From contig JAPTYK010000002.1 in NCBI GenBank assembly GCA_026913215.1, positions 620,001 to 684,000 of the forward strand: DNA of 64,000 nucleotides. The letters are read 5' to 3'. Each line of letters begins with the position of its first letter. The stretch's first letter is position 1. The DNA is from Streptomyces diastatochromogenes. GTDB taxonomy: Bacteria; Actinomycetota; Actinomycetes; Streptomycetales; Streptomycetaceae. This document shows, one piece after another, positions 1-8,608 of the stretch. The translations under genes were made by a program, and so were the position numbers. The notes below the pieces were generated by a model. It was not told where the DNA came from. It saw nothing but the letters and a program-made list of their open reading frames with translations, and searched no databases.

Positions 1-512
1 ACGCCGCTGAGGGCGGTGGCCGTGAAGCGGGCACCCTGCAGGCCTTCGTAGAAGCGTTCGGGTTCCTCCCAGGCCAGGAGGACCTGGGCGGCGGAGCCGA
101 CCTTCATGGGGAGCGTGGATCCCACCGGCACGATGTCGCGCAGGCCGGCGGTCCGCTCGGCGGCGGCGACGCAGACGCGCATCTCGCCCTGGCGCCGGTA
201 GAGCTGCGCGCTCTCGCCGGTGGCGTTCCGAAGGGAGGTGAGGACCGGTCCGGCCGCCGCCAGTAGGCAGTCCTCACCCGCGGCGGCCGAGAGCTCGCCG
301 AGCCGGGGGCCGAGGACGAACCGGCCCTGTAGGTCCCTGCCGACCAGGCGGTGGCGTTCGAGCGCGAGGGCGAGTCGGTGGGCCGTGGGCCGCGACAGAC
401 CGGTGGAGGCGACCAGCCCGGCCAGAGTGGCCGGGCCCGACGCCAGCGCGCCGAGGATCACCGCAGCCTTGTCGAGGACGCCAACACCACTAGAAATATC
501 CGAAATGTCCAT
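1..512 (-). CDS. IclR-family regulator, NdgR-like (3' part cut by window edge)
   Basis: Reads from an ATG at 512 towards the window start, so only the N-terminal ~170 residues are present. The protein opens with MDISDISSGVGVLDKAAVIL, the characteristic start of the Streptomyces NdgR/AreB group. An IclR winged helix-turn-helix follows (STGLSRPTAHRLALALERH, about residues 35-55), then the start of the effector domain (ESAQLYRRQGEMRVCVAAAE, VPVGSTLPMK, ALLAWEEPER-like LLAWEEPERF). NdgR controls amino-acid (leucine) metabolism and antibiotic production in the family. The true ndgR normally lies divergent from leuCD. No leuCD is seen upstream here, so this is probably a paralogue. GGAG stands about ten bases before the start. 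Confidence 0.88.
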   Translation of the reverse strand, partial: MDISDISSGVGVLDKAAVILGALASGPATLAGLVASTGLSRPTAHRLALALERHRLVGRDLQGRFVLGPRLGELSAAAGEDCLLAAAGPVLTSLRNATGESAQLYRRQGEMRVCVAAAERTAGLRDIVPVGSTLPMKVGSAAQVLLAWEEPERFYEGLQGARFTATALSG

Positions 513-1079
513 GAAAGGGGGTACTCCAGTCTCGATCCGCGAGCCGAGGCCCGCGGCGACCTCACGCAAGGGAGGGCAGGGATGATCAGCGGGAAAGGGC
601 CGAAGCGGTCGGCCGATATGTCGCGGCGATCACGAGATGGGTACGCAAGAAGCCCGGGGTAGACGGAACCGGGGCGAAAGGCAGCACAGAGAGCACCGTG
701 TCTCCTCATCTTTTCCCACGCCACGTTGGCGCGGGCCGGAGTTGGCACTGATCCCGACGGCGCGGCGCGAACATGGAACGCCGAGTCGACCGGGGAGTTG
801 CCGGGGCTTCGTAGGGCCGGTCCCTCCACCCCTCTGGATGATTCGCGAGGAACCATACAAGACTCCCGGGGCTACCTGCCAGCGACTTCCTGCCCGGGGG
901 AGCGGCAGGTCGGGTCGGCCGTGGCTCTGTCAGCGAATGAACCGAACCCGAGCAGGGGCGCGGGGGTGAGGTGGGGCCCTGGCTGTTTCGTCCTGTTGGG
1001 GTCCGATGGAGCCCCCGTCGGCCTCCTGGTGAAACGACCGCGCCGCGCCCGTGCGCACTCGCCTTCGGTCGGCTCTCTG
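513..1079. other. No recognisable gene
   Basis: About 570 bases upstream of the IclR gene. Several overlapping open frames exist on both strands, as expected from high G+C content, but none gives a recognisable protein or consistent codon bias. It is probably the regulator's promoter region plus eroded DNA next to the transposase remnant that follows. Confidence 0.4.
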
Positions 1080-1645
1080 AACTCGATCTGTGCGACCTGA
1101 TAGACGCGATCCTCGACGTCGACCGCATCGGCGTCCCGTGGGGCAGTACCTCCCACACGACCACCCGCCGCACCAGACCGTTTGCGCCTGCTTCGCCCGT
1201 TGGCGGAACGACGGGGTCTTCGCCCAGCTGTGCGGGTTCCTTCGTTGTCTTGTACGGATCGCCGAAGGGCGAGGGGCCGAGCCCACGCGGCCTGCATCGT
1301 CGACTCCCAGGGCGTCAGGACATTCATCGATGTCCCCAAGACCAGCCGGGGTATCGACCCCATCAAGAAGATCATCGGGCGTAAGCCGAGCACCGTCACC
1401 CGCACCATCATCGGCCTGCTGCCGTGTCGGCCGTGGCGGTCACAGCCGCGAGCGCCCCCGGGCCGGCTGAGGAACCATCGCCGTCTGGCTCGCGATTGCG
1501 AAGCCGCCCTCCCGGCCCGATCCGAAGCCATGATCCACATCGCGATGAGTGAGACAGCCTCATGACCCGCCGCCTCACCGGAGAAAACACACCCACCTGG
1601 CGAGCCACCCGAGCCACCAAACCAGGAACGAAACACCCAGTAACC
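1080..1645 (+). pseudogene. IS5-family transposase remnant
   Basis: Pieces of a DDE transposase of the IS5 family are spread over three frames. LDLCDLIDAILDVDRIGV comes first, then the tract around CACFARWRNDGVFAQLCGFL, then ACIVDSQGVRTFIDVP and GIDPIKKIIGRK, where the first catalytic Asp (VDSQ) lies. The central catalytic region is missing. A C-terminal tail resembling RDYE..SEAMIHIAM..MTRRLT follows at 1480-1600. The order of the pieces matches an IS5 transposase, but frameshifts and a deletion of the middle make it non-functional. It immediately precedes the YdeI-like gene. Confidence 0.6.
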
Positions 1646-1649
1646 TGAG

Positions 1650-2263
1650 GTGGTGACCGGAACCGAGCTGGATGAGCTGATCGTTGCCGACAGCGCGGCG
1701 CTGCGCGCGTGGCTGCTGGACAACCACACCGCCTCTCCCGGCGTGTGGCTCGCTCTGGCCAGGAAGGGTGGCTCCGTCACCACGCTGACCTGGCAGCAGG
1801 CGGTCGACGAGGCGCTGTGCTTCGGGTGGATCGACGGGCAGGCACGCAAGCGCGACGAGGAGAGTTCCTGGAGGCGGTTCACCCGCGCCGGCCCCGCAGC
1901 GTCTGGTCCCGGCGCAACGTCGCCAACGTGGCACGGTTGGAGGCGGCCGGCCTGATGATGCCCGCCGGCCGCGCCGCGGTCGACGCCGCGAAGGCCGACG
2001 GGCGATGGACGGCCGCCTACGCGCCGTCATCGGAAGCCGAGGTCCCGGACGACCTGCTAGCCGCGATCGCCGCCAACCCGGCGGCGCAGGCGATGTTCGA
2101 GGTGCTCACCAAGACCAACCGCTTCGCCCTCATCAACCGGGTCAATGCCGTCAAGCGGGCCGAGACGCGCACCCGGAAGATCGCCGAGTACGTGGCAATG
2201 CTGGCCCGTCACGAGACGCTCCACCCGCAGCGAGCCAAGCCGGCAGACCCGCCGATGTCATGA
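1650..2263 (+). pseudogene. YdeI/OmpD-associated family protein, single-base frameshift
   Basis: Encodes a protein of the YdeI/OmpD-associated family (small cytoplasmic proteins, tied to bacteriocin or peptide resistance in some bacteria). The first frame starts at GTG 1650 and carries the family signature ALCFGWIDGQ at about residues 57-66. The frame breaks near 1880. Homologues read SWRRFTPRRPRSVWSRRN, but here the C run in TTCACCC is one base short, so the remainder (VWSRRNVANVARLEAAGL to the C-terminal A.R.HP) lies in another frame ending at 2263. One inserted C restores a normal-length protein of about 204 residues, so this is either a very recent pseudogene or a base-calling error. Confidence 0.8.
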
Positions 2264-2372
2264 CCGGGCGTCTGCCGTAACGGACAAGCCCACGTTACTG
2301 AACTTGATCGGGCGATGTCGGTGCCGTCCACCTGACAGTTGGGTGTCGGCACCGGTAGCCGCGGGGTGTGCT

Positions 2373-2663
2373 GTGAGATACGTGCAAGGCGGCGGGCTGG
2401 CCGGCGCCGAGAGGACCACGGGGGAGCGGTTGCGGCTCCAGGCCGTGGGGCGTTTCGAGAGTGGGCGGAAGAGCGCGGAGACTGCCGCTGCCCCGCGGAT
2501 CAGCGTGCGGCCGGTCGAGTGGTGGCACCGGGCCTGGCGCGAGTGCGGAGAAGTCGGTGTCCTGTTGAAGGGGGCGCCGGGAAGATCTCGACTCAGTGAA
2601 GCCCAGGTCGCCGGGCTGGAGCGGGAGTTGGAAGGGGCTTGTTGGCTCGCAGGTGGGCGGACT
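2373..2663 (+). pseudogene. Transposase N-terminal fragment (IS630-like helix-turn-helix)
   Basis: From a GTG at 2373 the frame reads VRYVQGGGLAGAERTTGERL and later GVLLKGAPGRSRLSEAQVAG. This matches the N-terminal helix-turn-helix domain of IS630-like transposases (consensus: MRYAQGGGLT..ER..RE..R, then KGAGG...L...Q...LE..L..G). Homology stops near ELEGA at about 2640, and the DDE catalytic domain is absent. It is an orphan N-terminal fragment, assigned to a family from memory of typical sequences. Confidence 0.5.
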
Positions 2664-2874
2664 GGCCCGTTTCGTTCGGATGATCGCATGCCGTCGGTAC
2701 CGGTCACATCCGTGTACACCGGACCACGGTCAGAGCTGCGGTCCGTGCTGTGACGGGAAGGTCATCTGGGCGCTGTTCCCACCACAGAACCGCCTGGTCA
2801 GGAAGTTCACGTATGCGTAGGCGGTCGGTCCGGTGCAGACGAAACCGTTTGACGGCATCGAGAGAATGCCTGGC

Positions 2875-3492
2875 ATGGGTACAGACATAAGCGGCTTCCT
2901 TGAGTACCGAGCGCCGCAGGACGATCAGGAGCCGACCTGGTACTGCGCACACGACCTCAGCTCTCTCAACGATGGTCGTGACTACGACGCGTTCGGTTGT
3001 CTCTTCGGGGTCCGCAACTACGCGAACTTCCGTCCCGTGGCCGCAGGCCGGGGATTCCCCACCGACGCCTCGGCCACTGTGAGTGCGCGGTTCGCCCAGC
3101 TGTCCGAGTGGTACGGCGAGGACGGCTTTCACGGCACCACGTGGATCACGTGGGCCGAGGTGAAGGCCGTGGACTGGGACGAGCCCGCGGAGAAGCCCGA
3201 CAGCCGGCTTCACCAATACCGCCAGACGCCGAACGGGCTCCGGATGACGGGCAAGGCCTCCTGGAGTGGCGCATTCGCCGCTGCTGTCGGTCTCAAAGCC
3301 GGTGAGGTTCGGGAGTGGCCCGAAGGAAGCGAGTGGCTCGTCGGGGACACCCTCTACAGATCCGTCACCATCCGCCGTAGAGATGCCGTCACCGAAACCG
3401 GCGAGTGGCAACCCGTCTGGGAAGCGATGAAAGAACTCGCAGCACAGCACGGCGACGACAACGTGCGCCTCGTCGTGTGGTTCGACGACTGA
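2875..3492 (+). CDS. Conserved hypothetical protein
   Basis: A 205-residue protein starting MGTDISGFLEYRAPQDDQEP. It is rich in Trp, Asp and Gly, with no membrane segment or signal peptide. It contains DYDAFGCLFGVRNYANFRPV and GFHGTTWITWAEVKAVDWDE, and ends with DNVRLVVWFDD. Proteins of this type are common and uncharacterised in Streptomyces. ATG 2875 is preferred because GAGAG lies ten bases upstream; ATG 2866 and GTG 2833 are in the same frame. The codon bias is strong and the frame is intact. The gene lies between two dead transposases, and a role as cargo of either cannot be shown. Confidence 0.75.
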   Translation: MGTDISGFLEYRAPQDDQEPTWYCAHDLSSLNDGRDYDAFGCLFGVRNYANFRPVAAGRGFPTDASATVSARFAQLSEWYGEDGFHGTTWITWAEVKAVDWDEPAEKPDSRLHQYRQTPNGLRMTGKASWSGAFAAAVGLKAGEVREWPEGSEWLVGDTLYRSVTIRRRDAVTETGEWQPVWEAMKELAAQHGDDNVRLVVWFDD

Positions 3493-3529
3493 GCAGGCCA
3501 CTGCCACCACGCATCGCCGCTGGACGTCC

Positions 3530-4358
3530 CTTCCGGGTCGTCTCGTGGACCAGATGAAGATCGCGGCGATGTGGAGTCCGGCGAGATAGACGGTGGTGGT
3601 CTTGTCGTGACGGGTGGCGAGACCACGCCACTGCTTGAGCCTGTTGATGCACCGCTGCTCGACGGTGTTCCGCTGCTCGTAGGCCTCGCGGTCGAAGGCT
3701 GACGGACTGCCGCCGAGCCGACCGCGCTTCTTCCGGTTGGCGACCTGGTCGGCGGCTGCGGAATTACCGCCCGGACGCCGCGCCGACGAAGATGGTCTCG
3801 GACCACGTGGGACAAGTACGCCTTGGCGGCCAGGACCACATCCGGGATGGTCCGGGGCCGGTCGATCGGCCGCGGCACCCGCAGGCGGGCCAGGACCTTA
3901 GGGAACGCGGGTGTTTCTCCGGCCTGGTCGGGGGTGAGGACGAAGGCGAGCGGGCGGCAGCGGCTGTCCGCAGCGAGATGAATCTTGGTGGTCAGACCGC
4001 CGCGGGAACGTCCGAGGGCATGATGTCCGGCTCGCTGGCCGGGGCCCCTTCTGACGGCCCCGGCGGCGTGCTGATGAGCTCGGACGATGGTGGAGCCCCG
4101 GATTGCGACGATCCAGTCGAGGTCGCCTTCGGTATCGGCCTGGGCGAGCAGGGCAGTAAACACGCGCTCCCAGGCGCCGTCGGCAGCCCACTTCCGCAGC
4201 CGGTTGTGAGCGCCCTTCCAGGAACCGAAGTGTTCGGGCAGGTCCATCCACGGAGTGCCGGTGCGGTACTTGACTGCGATCGCATCGATCACCTGCCGGC
4301 GATTACGCCACCGCCCACCTCGTTTCGACGTCCGACCTGGCGGCAACGGCTCGATCAT
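3530..4358 (-). pseudogene. IS5-family transposase, frameshifted with both catalytic Asp lost
   Basis: Starts at ATG 4358 (MIEPLPPGRTSKRGGRWRNR) and reads through QVIDAIAVKYRTGTPWMDLP, the N-terminal helix-turn-helix of this IS5 subgroup. The first catalytic site, normally VDSTIVRAHQHAAG, reads IRGSTIVRAHQHAAG, so the Asp is gone. The second, normally VLADKAY, reads VLAAKAY. After VRAVIP, near 3761, one base is missing. The C-terminal part (NTVEQRCINRLKQWRG with the catalytic Glu, then TTVYLAGLHIAAIFIW) continues in another frame. No clear terminal inverted repeats were found. The element cannot transpose. Confidence 0.85.
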
Positions 4359-4389
4359 CTGCGATGACGACGTGGTTGAGGTGTGGAAG

Positions 4390-4573
4390 AAGGAGACCTG
4401 GCCGCGGGTAGGAGCGCTGCGGCGGAGCGCGGGGCCTGGATCGCCTTCGAGGAGGAGGCCGGGTAGTCGATGACTTCGCCGTGTGCCAGGACCTGGGGCC
4501 GGATCGGCCGAACCCCGGCCGCGAGGGTGAGGGCGAGGGGCCGGAGGTCGGGGCGGGGGTCGATGGCGGGCAT
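4390..4573 (-). pseudogene. Truncated open frame of unknown family
   Basis: From ATG 4573 the minus strand reads MPAIDPRPDLRPLALTLAAG and on to HGEVIDYPASSSKAIQAPRS. Third codon positions are almost all C or G, so it looks like real coding sequence. It is cut off near 4390, where the DNA joining the IS5 remnant begins, so the insertion probably removed its 3' part. I do not recognise the family. Confidence 0.3.
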
Positions 4574-4576
4574 GGT

Positions 4577-5253
4577 CCATGTCGACGAACGACTCACCCG
4601 CTTCGAACCCGCCGCCGAGGGCGGGCGCATCGCCTTCGGCCTCGGCTGCACCGCCCCCGACGCCACCGGCCTCGCCCGCGCCCTGGAGGAGTCCCGCCAC
4701 GCCGCCCGCCTCGCCGCCCTCCGCCCCACCCGGCCGGCCGCCGTCGCTGCTGAGGGTGTGTCCCTGCGCGCCTATCTCGCCCGCCCGCCTCGCCGAAACC
4801 GTACTGACCCCCGCCGAGCGGGCCGAGCGGCCGACAAAGCCAAGGCTGTACTGAACACCTGGACCGGCTACACCCCCCCACGGCTGGCGAAGAAGCCGCC
4901 CTGGACAACGAACCGGACCGCCGCCTCGCCCAGGTACAGCATCCGTGACCGAGCCCCTGCACATCGTCCTCGACGAGACCCTGTGCGACGCGGCTGCCTC
5001 GTTCGAGGAACTGTGGCGCGAGGCCCATCACCAGCTCGTCCCGCACAGCACACCGGTGCCCCGAACGAGAGGCGTGTTCGTCCCGGTTGCCTACTGCCGA
5101 CTGCCCGTCAAGGCCACCCCGAAGGCGCTGTACGCGAACATCCTCGGTTTCTACGGAGCCCGTACCCCAGGCCCTCGACGGCATGATCCGCGCGTTCGTC
5201 GACCACCCCGACGGGATCGAGGACGGTTGCACCGAGGCTGTGGCCGGCGGTGA
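4577..5253 (+). pseudogene. Degraded frames, possibly Tn5053/Tn7-like TniA tail and TniB start
   Basis: Two plus-strand pieces with coding-type codon use. The first (4577-4940) includes RLTRFEPAAEGGRIAFGLGC and ends near LDNEPDRRLAQVQHP. The second starts at GTG 4945 with MTEPLHIVLDETLCDAAASF and contains RLPVKATPKALYANILGFYG, which resembles the start of the AAA ATPase TniB. A frameshift near 5158 precedes ALDGMIRAFV. A transposase tail followed closely by a TniB-like ATPase is the order found in Tn5053/Tn7-like elements, but the Walker motifs are absent. The assignment is therefore tentative. Confidence 0.28.
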
Positions 5254-5419
5254 GAAGCAGCTGGTTACCGCCCTGAGGCCCGAACACCTCGGCGACCGCG
5301 AAGCTCAGGCCGGAGAGCTCCCAGTATCCCCTCCCCGCCCCATCCTCGGCTCAAGCGACGTTCGGCATGCCGCCCGGAGGACCCGCACCGTAACCTTGGA
5401 TCGAGTCGTCTGCGCAGAG

Positions 5420-5806
5420 CGCCGGCCAGGCATACGGTCCGCCGCCCCGGCGGCCTGGTCGCCCTCGCCATTCAGTACGGACACATGCGCATCGCTCTGG
5501 ACGCCCACACCTCCACCGGCTGCGGCAGGCGAGAAGATTTCCGGCCCCCCGCTCGGCGGGCTCTGATCAGAGCAACTCTGATCCCCCCTCTTCGAAGACG
5601 ACTTGACCACCCCGAAGGCCGCCGCCAAGCTCCTCGCGCGCGATGGCCTTGGCCTCTTCGGCAACCCGGACGCGTTCCTCATCTGCGCCTTACCTGGGCC
5701 TTCAGGCGCGATACGGTCCTTCCCGATCCGGATCCCGGGCGACGGCCCCCAACCGGTTCGCCTGCCGACTCGGCTGTGGCAACGTGATCCGCGCCGACAG
5801 TTCGGG
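5420..5806 (+). pseudogene. Tyrosine recombinase (integrase) C-terminal remnant
   Basis: The segment RRPGGLVALAIQYGHMRIAL resembles the R..H..H/W box of Streptomyces phage-integrase-like recombinases. It is followed after a short gap by TSTGCG, where relatives as I recall them have SGYG with the nucleophilic Tyr. Further pieces in shifted frames (AAAKLLARDGLGLFGNPDAF, ICAL, APNRFACRLGCGNVIRADS) match the C-terminal extension of these proteins. Three frames are needed to read it, and the N-terminal part is missing. Confidence 0.45.
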
Positions 5807-5965
5807 AGCCAGGGTGACACCGAGCGCGGCGAACGGGGACTCGAAGGTAGGGCGCGGGCCGTCGTGTGCCGCGCCGCCGTGGTGGACGACGGCAGAGGCC
5901 TGAGGGAACAGGGCGTGGTGGTTGACCTCGCCGACCGAGTGGCAGTCGTCCTGGTCGTCGGTCAC
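5800..5965 (-). pseudogene. Glycosyltransferase (GT1/MGT type) C-terminal fragment
   Basis: The minus strand reads GEVNHHALFPQASAVVHHGG, the nucleotide-sugar-binding motif of macrolide/UDP-glycosyltransferases (consensus: P..A.VHHGGAGTT.AA...G.P). Here the motif breaks off after HHGGA and resumes with AALGVTLAPELSARI, so the sugar-binding loop is deleted. No N-terminal part is present. It is an orphan fragment adjoining the two-component operon. Confidence 0.5.
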
Positions 5966-6026
5966 GACCAGGACGGCCCAGCCGAGGGAGAGGAGCAGGG
6001 GGGCCGGCCGGGAGCTGTGTGGGCTG

Positions 6027-7301
6027 TCAGCCCAGGTCCGTCAGGAGGGTGGTCAGTTCCTTCTCCTGCTGTGTCGGCGACATCGGCGGGTTCGAGTGGT
6101 CGATGCCGAAGGTTTCGAGAACCTTGTCCATCTGGGCGTCGATGGAGGTCCAGCCGGTCTGGTCCAGCGGCTGCAGCGAGTCCTGGTCGGCGTCCCACAG
6201 GTCACGTAGGGACTGGGCGGCAGCGTGTGCGCCGGTTGGGTTCCCCGCGTGTGTGTCGTGGAGTGAGGTGGTGGCGAGGGTTTTCAGCGCGGTGACCTTG
6301 GAGGGCGGGAACTTCTTCACCGCTTGGCCGGGAGCCATCTGGACGGCGGAGGTGTTGTCCTCCTCCGGCGCGGGGCCGACATGCGGTCGGCTGTGAGCCC
6401 AGAACAGCAGGCCCGCGGTGGCGACGGCCAGCAGGACGAAGCAGGCCAGTGCGGTGTGCTCCTTGCGCGGGTTGCTGGGGACCGGTGGGGTGTGGGTCGC
6501 CTCGTGGGTCTCGGTCACGTCGGAGCGTGTCACCGTCAGGTGGAGCACGGTCGCCAGGATCAGGCCGAGGAAGATCAGGCTGGTCGTGAAGGTGCCCAGG
6601 TCGAGACCGGTCGGGTCGCCCGGGTTCTGGGCGGTCTTGGGGGAGGCGAGCCAGTCACCGATGTTGGCGCCCAGTGGGCGGGTCAGGATGTAGGCGAGCC
6701 AGAAGGACAGCACAGGGTTCGCGCCGAACCGCCACAGGAGCGTGATCGCCGTGATGAGGCCGAGGGGCAGCAGTACGGAGGCGCCCGGGCTCCAGCCGGT
6801 CAGTTCGAGGGTCCAGTCGCCGGTCGCGGTGCCGAGCGCGAAGGTGACCAGAACGGCCAGCCAGTAGAACGACTCGCGCGGGAGGGTGGTGACGGAGTGG
6901 ATCGACAGTGTGCGTTCACGCAGCCACCACACGCCGAAGACCACGGCGAGCAGCACCGAGAAGACCGCGGAACTGATCCACAGCGGCACGTTCAGCCGGT
7001 CGGTCAGGATGTCGGTGTACAAGGTGCCCGTGACGCTGACGACGACCACGGTCAGCCAGTAGGGGAACGGGACGTACCGCTTCAGCCGCAGCTGGATCGC
7101 CAGGACCACGACGAACACCGCGGTGAAGATCCAGGCCGTGTTCACCAGGCCGACGCCCAGCTTCATGTCGATCCAGTCGGCGAAGCTCTCACCCACGGTG
7201 GTGCACAGGATCTTGATCACCCAGAACCAGATGGTGACCTCGGGAACCTTGTTGAGCATGAGACGCCCGCTGCGCGTGCGTGCTTCCGTTGTCGTTGTCA
7301 T
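6027..7301 (-). CDS. COG4705-type polytopic membrane protein
   Basis: 424 residues from ATG 7301. The N-terminal ~270 residues contain about eight or nine hydrophobic helices and carry repeated motifs of the COG4705 family (LNKVPEVTIWFWVIKILCTT, VGESFADW, RREFFYWLAVLVTFALGTA-like SFYWLAVLVTFALGTATGD, FWLAYILTRPLGANIGDWLA). The duplicated GES/GD-W motif is typical of the family, whose function is unknown. One further helix (ALACFVLLAVATAGLLFWA) leads to an extracytoplasmic, charged C-terminal region of ~110 residues ending QQEKELTTLLTDLG. It follows the histidine kinase by 38 bases, and a direct repeat in that gap may be the response regulator's site. No Shine-Dalgarno sequence is evident. Confidence 0.85.
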   Translation of the reverse strand: MTTTTEARTRSGRLMLNKVPEVTIWFWVIKILCTTVGESFADWIDMKLGVGLVNTAWIFTAVFVVVLAIQLRLKRYVPFPYWLTVVVVSVTGTLYTDILTDRLNVPLWISSAVFSVLLAVVFGVWWLRERTLSIHSVTTLPRESFYWLAVLVTFALGTATGDWTLELTGWSPGASVLLPLGLITAITLLWRFGANPVLSFWLAYILTRPLGANIGDWLASPKTAQNPGDPTGLDLGTFTTSLIFLGLILATVLHLTVTRSDVTETHEATHTPPVPSNPRKEHTALACFVLLAVATAGLLFWAHSRPHVGPAPEEDNTSAVQMAPGQAVKKFPPSKVTALKTLATTSLHDTHAGNPTGAHAAAQSLRDLWDADQDSLQPLDQTGWTSIDAQMDKVLETFGIDHSNPPMSPTQQEKELTTLLTDLG

Positions 7302-7321
7302 GGAGGGAGGGTTGCGCCGGG

Positions 7322-7338
7322 AACCTGCAAGCAACCTG
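7322..7338. promoter_or_regulatory. Direct repeat AACCTG-N5-AACCTG, possible OmpR-type regulator site
   Basis: Two identical hexamers AACCTG (7322-7327 and 7333-7338) are spaced 11 bases start to start. This is the layout bound by OmpR-family regulator dimers. They occupy the gap between the kinase stop codon and the start of the COG4705 gene, 21-37 bases before its ATG. The obvious candidate ligand is the response regulator two genes upstream. This is an inference from spacing only. Confidence 0.4.
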
Positions 7339-7339
7339 A

Positions 7340-8608
7340 CTACGTGACCGCACGTGCGGCCGGGAGGGTCACCTCGACGTGCCCGCGGCCGTCCGCGATC
7401 GCGCGGACCTCGACACCGGCCGAGGCGGCGATGCGCCGGACCACCGGCAGCCCCAGCCCGTACCCGTAGCCGCCGGTCACGCCCGCTTCGAAGACCCGGT
7501 CGACGTCCGCGGGATCGAACCCGGGGCCGTCGTCCAGGACGTCGACCACGACGACCTCGCCCCGGTCGCGCGCGGTGATCCACACACGGGACTTCGCATG
7601 CCGCAGGCCGTTCTCCAGCAGGGGCGACAACAGCGCCACGGCGACCTCGGGCGCCACGGCCACCTCGACCTTCGCCGGGAAGTCGATCTCGACCGGGCGA
7701 CTGCCGATCGATCGCCGCGCGGCGGCGCGCAGATCGCACCGGGTCCCCTCGTCCGTCCGTGCCCGTGCGGCGCGCAGAATCGTCGTGATCGCCGTATCGA
7801 GGCGGTCGACCTCGTTCAGGACCGCCTCCGTCGGCACCGGCTCGCCGGACAGCTGCGCCAGCTGCGCCTCGCCCCGCAGGACCGTGAGCGGGGTACGCAG
7901 CTCGTGGGCGATCTCGTCGGTGAGCCGGCGCTCGTCCGCCAGCGCGTTGTCGACGCGCTCCAGGAGACGGTCCAGAGTCTGTCCCAGTTCCCCGAACTCG
8001 TCGCGGGGGTCTCCGAGATCGAAACGGCGTCCGGGCTCGTGGTGGCCCCATTCGTCGGCGAGGGCGGCCATCTCGTGCACGACCCGCAGCGCACGGCGCA
8101 CCACGAGGTGCGCGACACCGCCCGCAAGGAGGACCGTGAGGCCGCCGAGGACCAACGACGCGGTCAGGCTGCGCCGCTCCGACGTCTCGTAGGGCGTGAG
8201 GTCCACCCGGACGATCACCATGACGCGGTGGCCGTCCACCGGGACCTTCTGCGCGTACAGGAGGTACTTGCCGGCCGCATCGGTCTGCGATCGTCCCGAG
8301 TCCGCCAGCTCCTCCACGCGCTCGACCATGCTCGGCGGCACGTCCCCGTCGATCAGGCGGCCGTCCGCGTACACCCAGGCGACCTCGTCCAGCGCCTCGC
8401 TGCCGTTCTCCGTGAGCACGACCCGGCCGCCCTCGGCGGTGACGTTCGCGGCGACCGCCTCGGCGCGGGTGCGCGCCAGATCGTGCGCGTCGACATCCGT
8501 CACCCGGCTCAGCAGCACGTGCGAGACCACGACCAGGACCGCGACCACGGCGGTGGCGATCAGCACGGTCAGCGCGACGACCCTGCCGCGGAATCCCGTC
8601 ACTGCCAT
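7340..8608 (-). CDS. Sensor histidine kinase (HAMP-HisKA-HATPase)
   Basis: A 422-residue membrane kinase. An N-terminal helix (residues 9-34) and a second helix (149-170) bracket a ~115-residue extracytoplasmic sensor. A HAMP linker follows. The phospho-acceptor His is H235 in DEIAHELRTPLTVLRGE. The ATPase domain has an N box LLENGLRHA (N333), a G1 box DDGPGF and a G2 box GYGYGLGLPVV. Its start overlaps the stop of the response regulator by ten bases, so the two are translationally coupled. The pair is of the classical OmpR/EnvZ type. The sensed signal is unknown, but the co-transcribed COG4705 membrane protein suggests an envelope or ion signal. Confidence 0.93.
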   Translation of the reverse strand: MAVTGFRGRVVALTVLIATAVVAVLVVVSHVLLSRVTDVDAHDLARTRAEAVAANVTAEGGRVVLTENGSEALDEVAWVYADGRLIDGDVPPSMVERVEELADSGRSQTDAAGKYLLYAQKVPVDGHRVMVIVRVDLTPYETSERRSLTASLVLGGLTVLLAGGVAHLVVRRALRVVHEMAALADEWGHHEPGRRFDLGDPRDEFGELGQTLDRLLERVDNALADERRLTDEIAHELRTPLTVLRGEAQLAQLSGEPVPTEAVLNEVDRLDTAITTILRAARARTDEGTRCDLRAAARRSIGSRPVEIDFPAKVEVAVAPEVAVALLSPLLENGLRHAKSRVWITARDRGEVVVVDVLDDGPGFDPADVDRVFEAGVTGGYGYGLGLPVVRRIAASAGVEVRAIADGRGHVEVTLPAARAVT

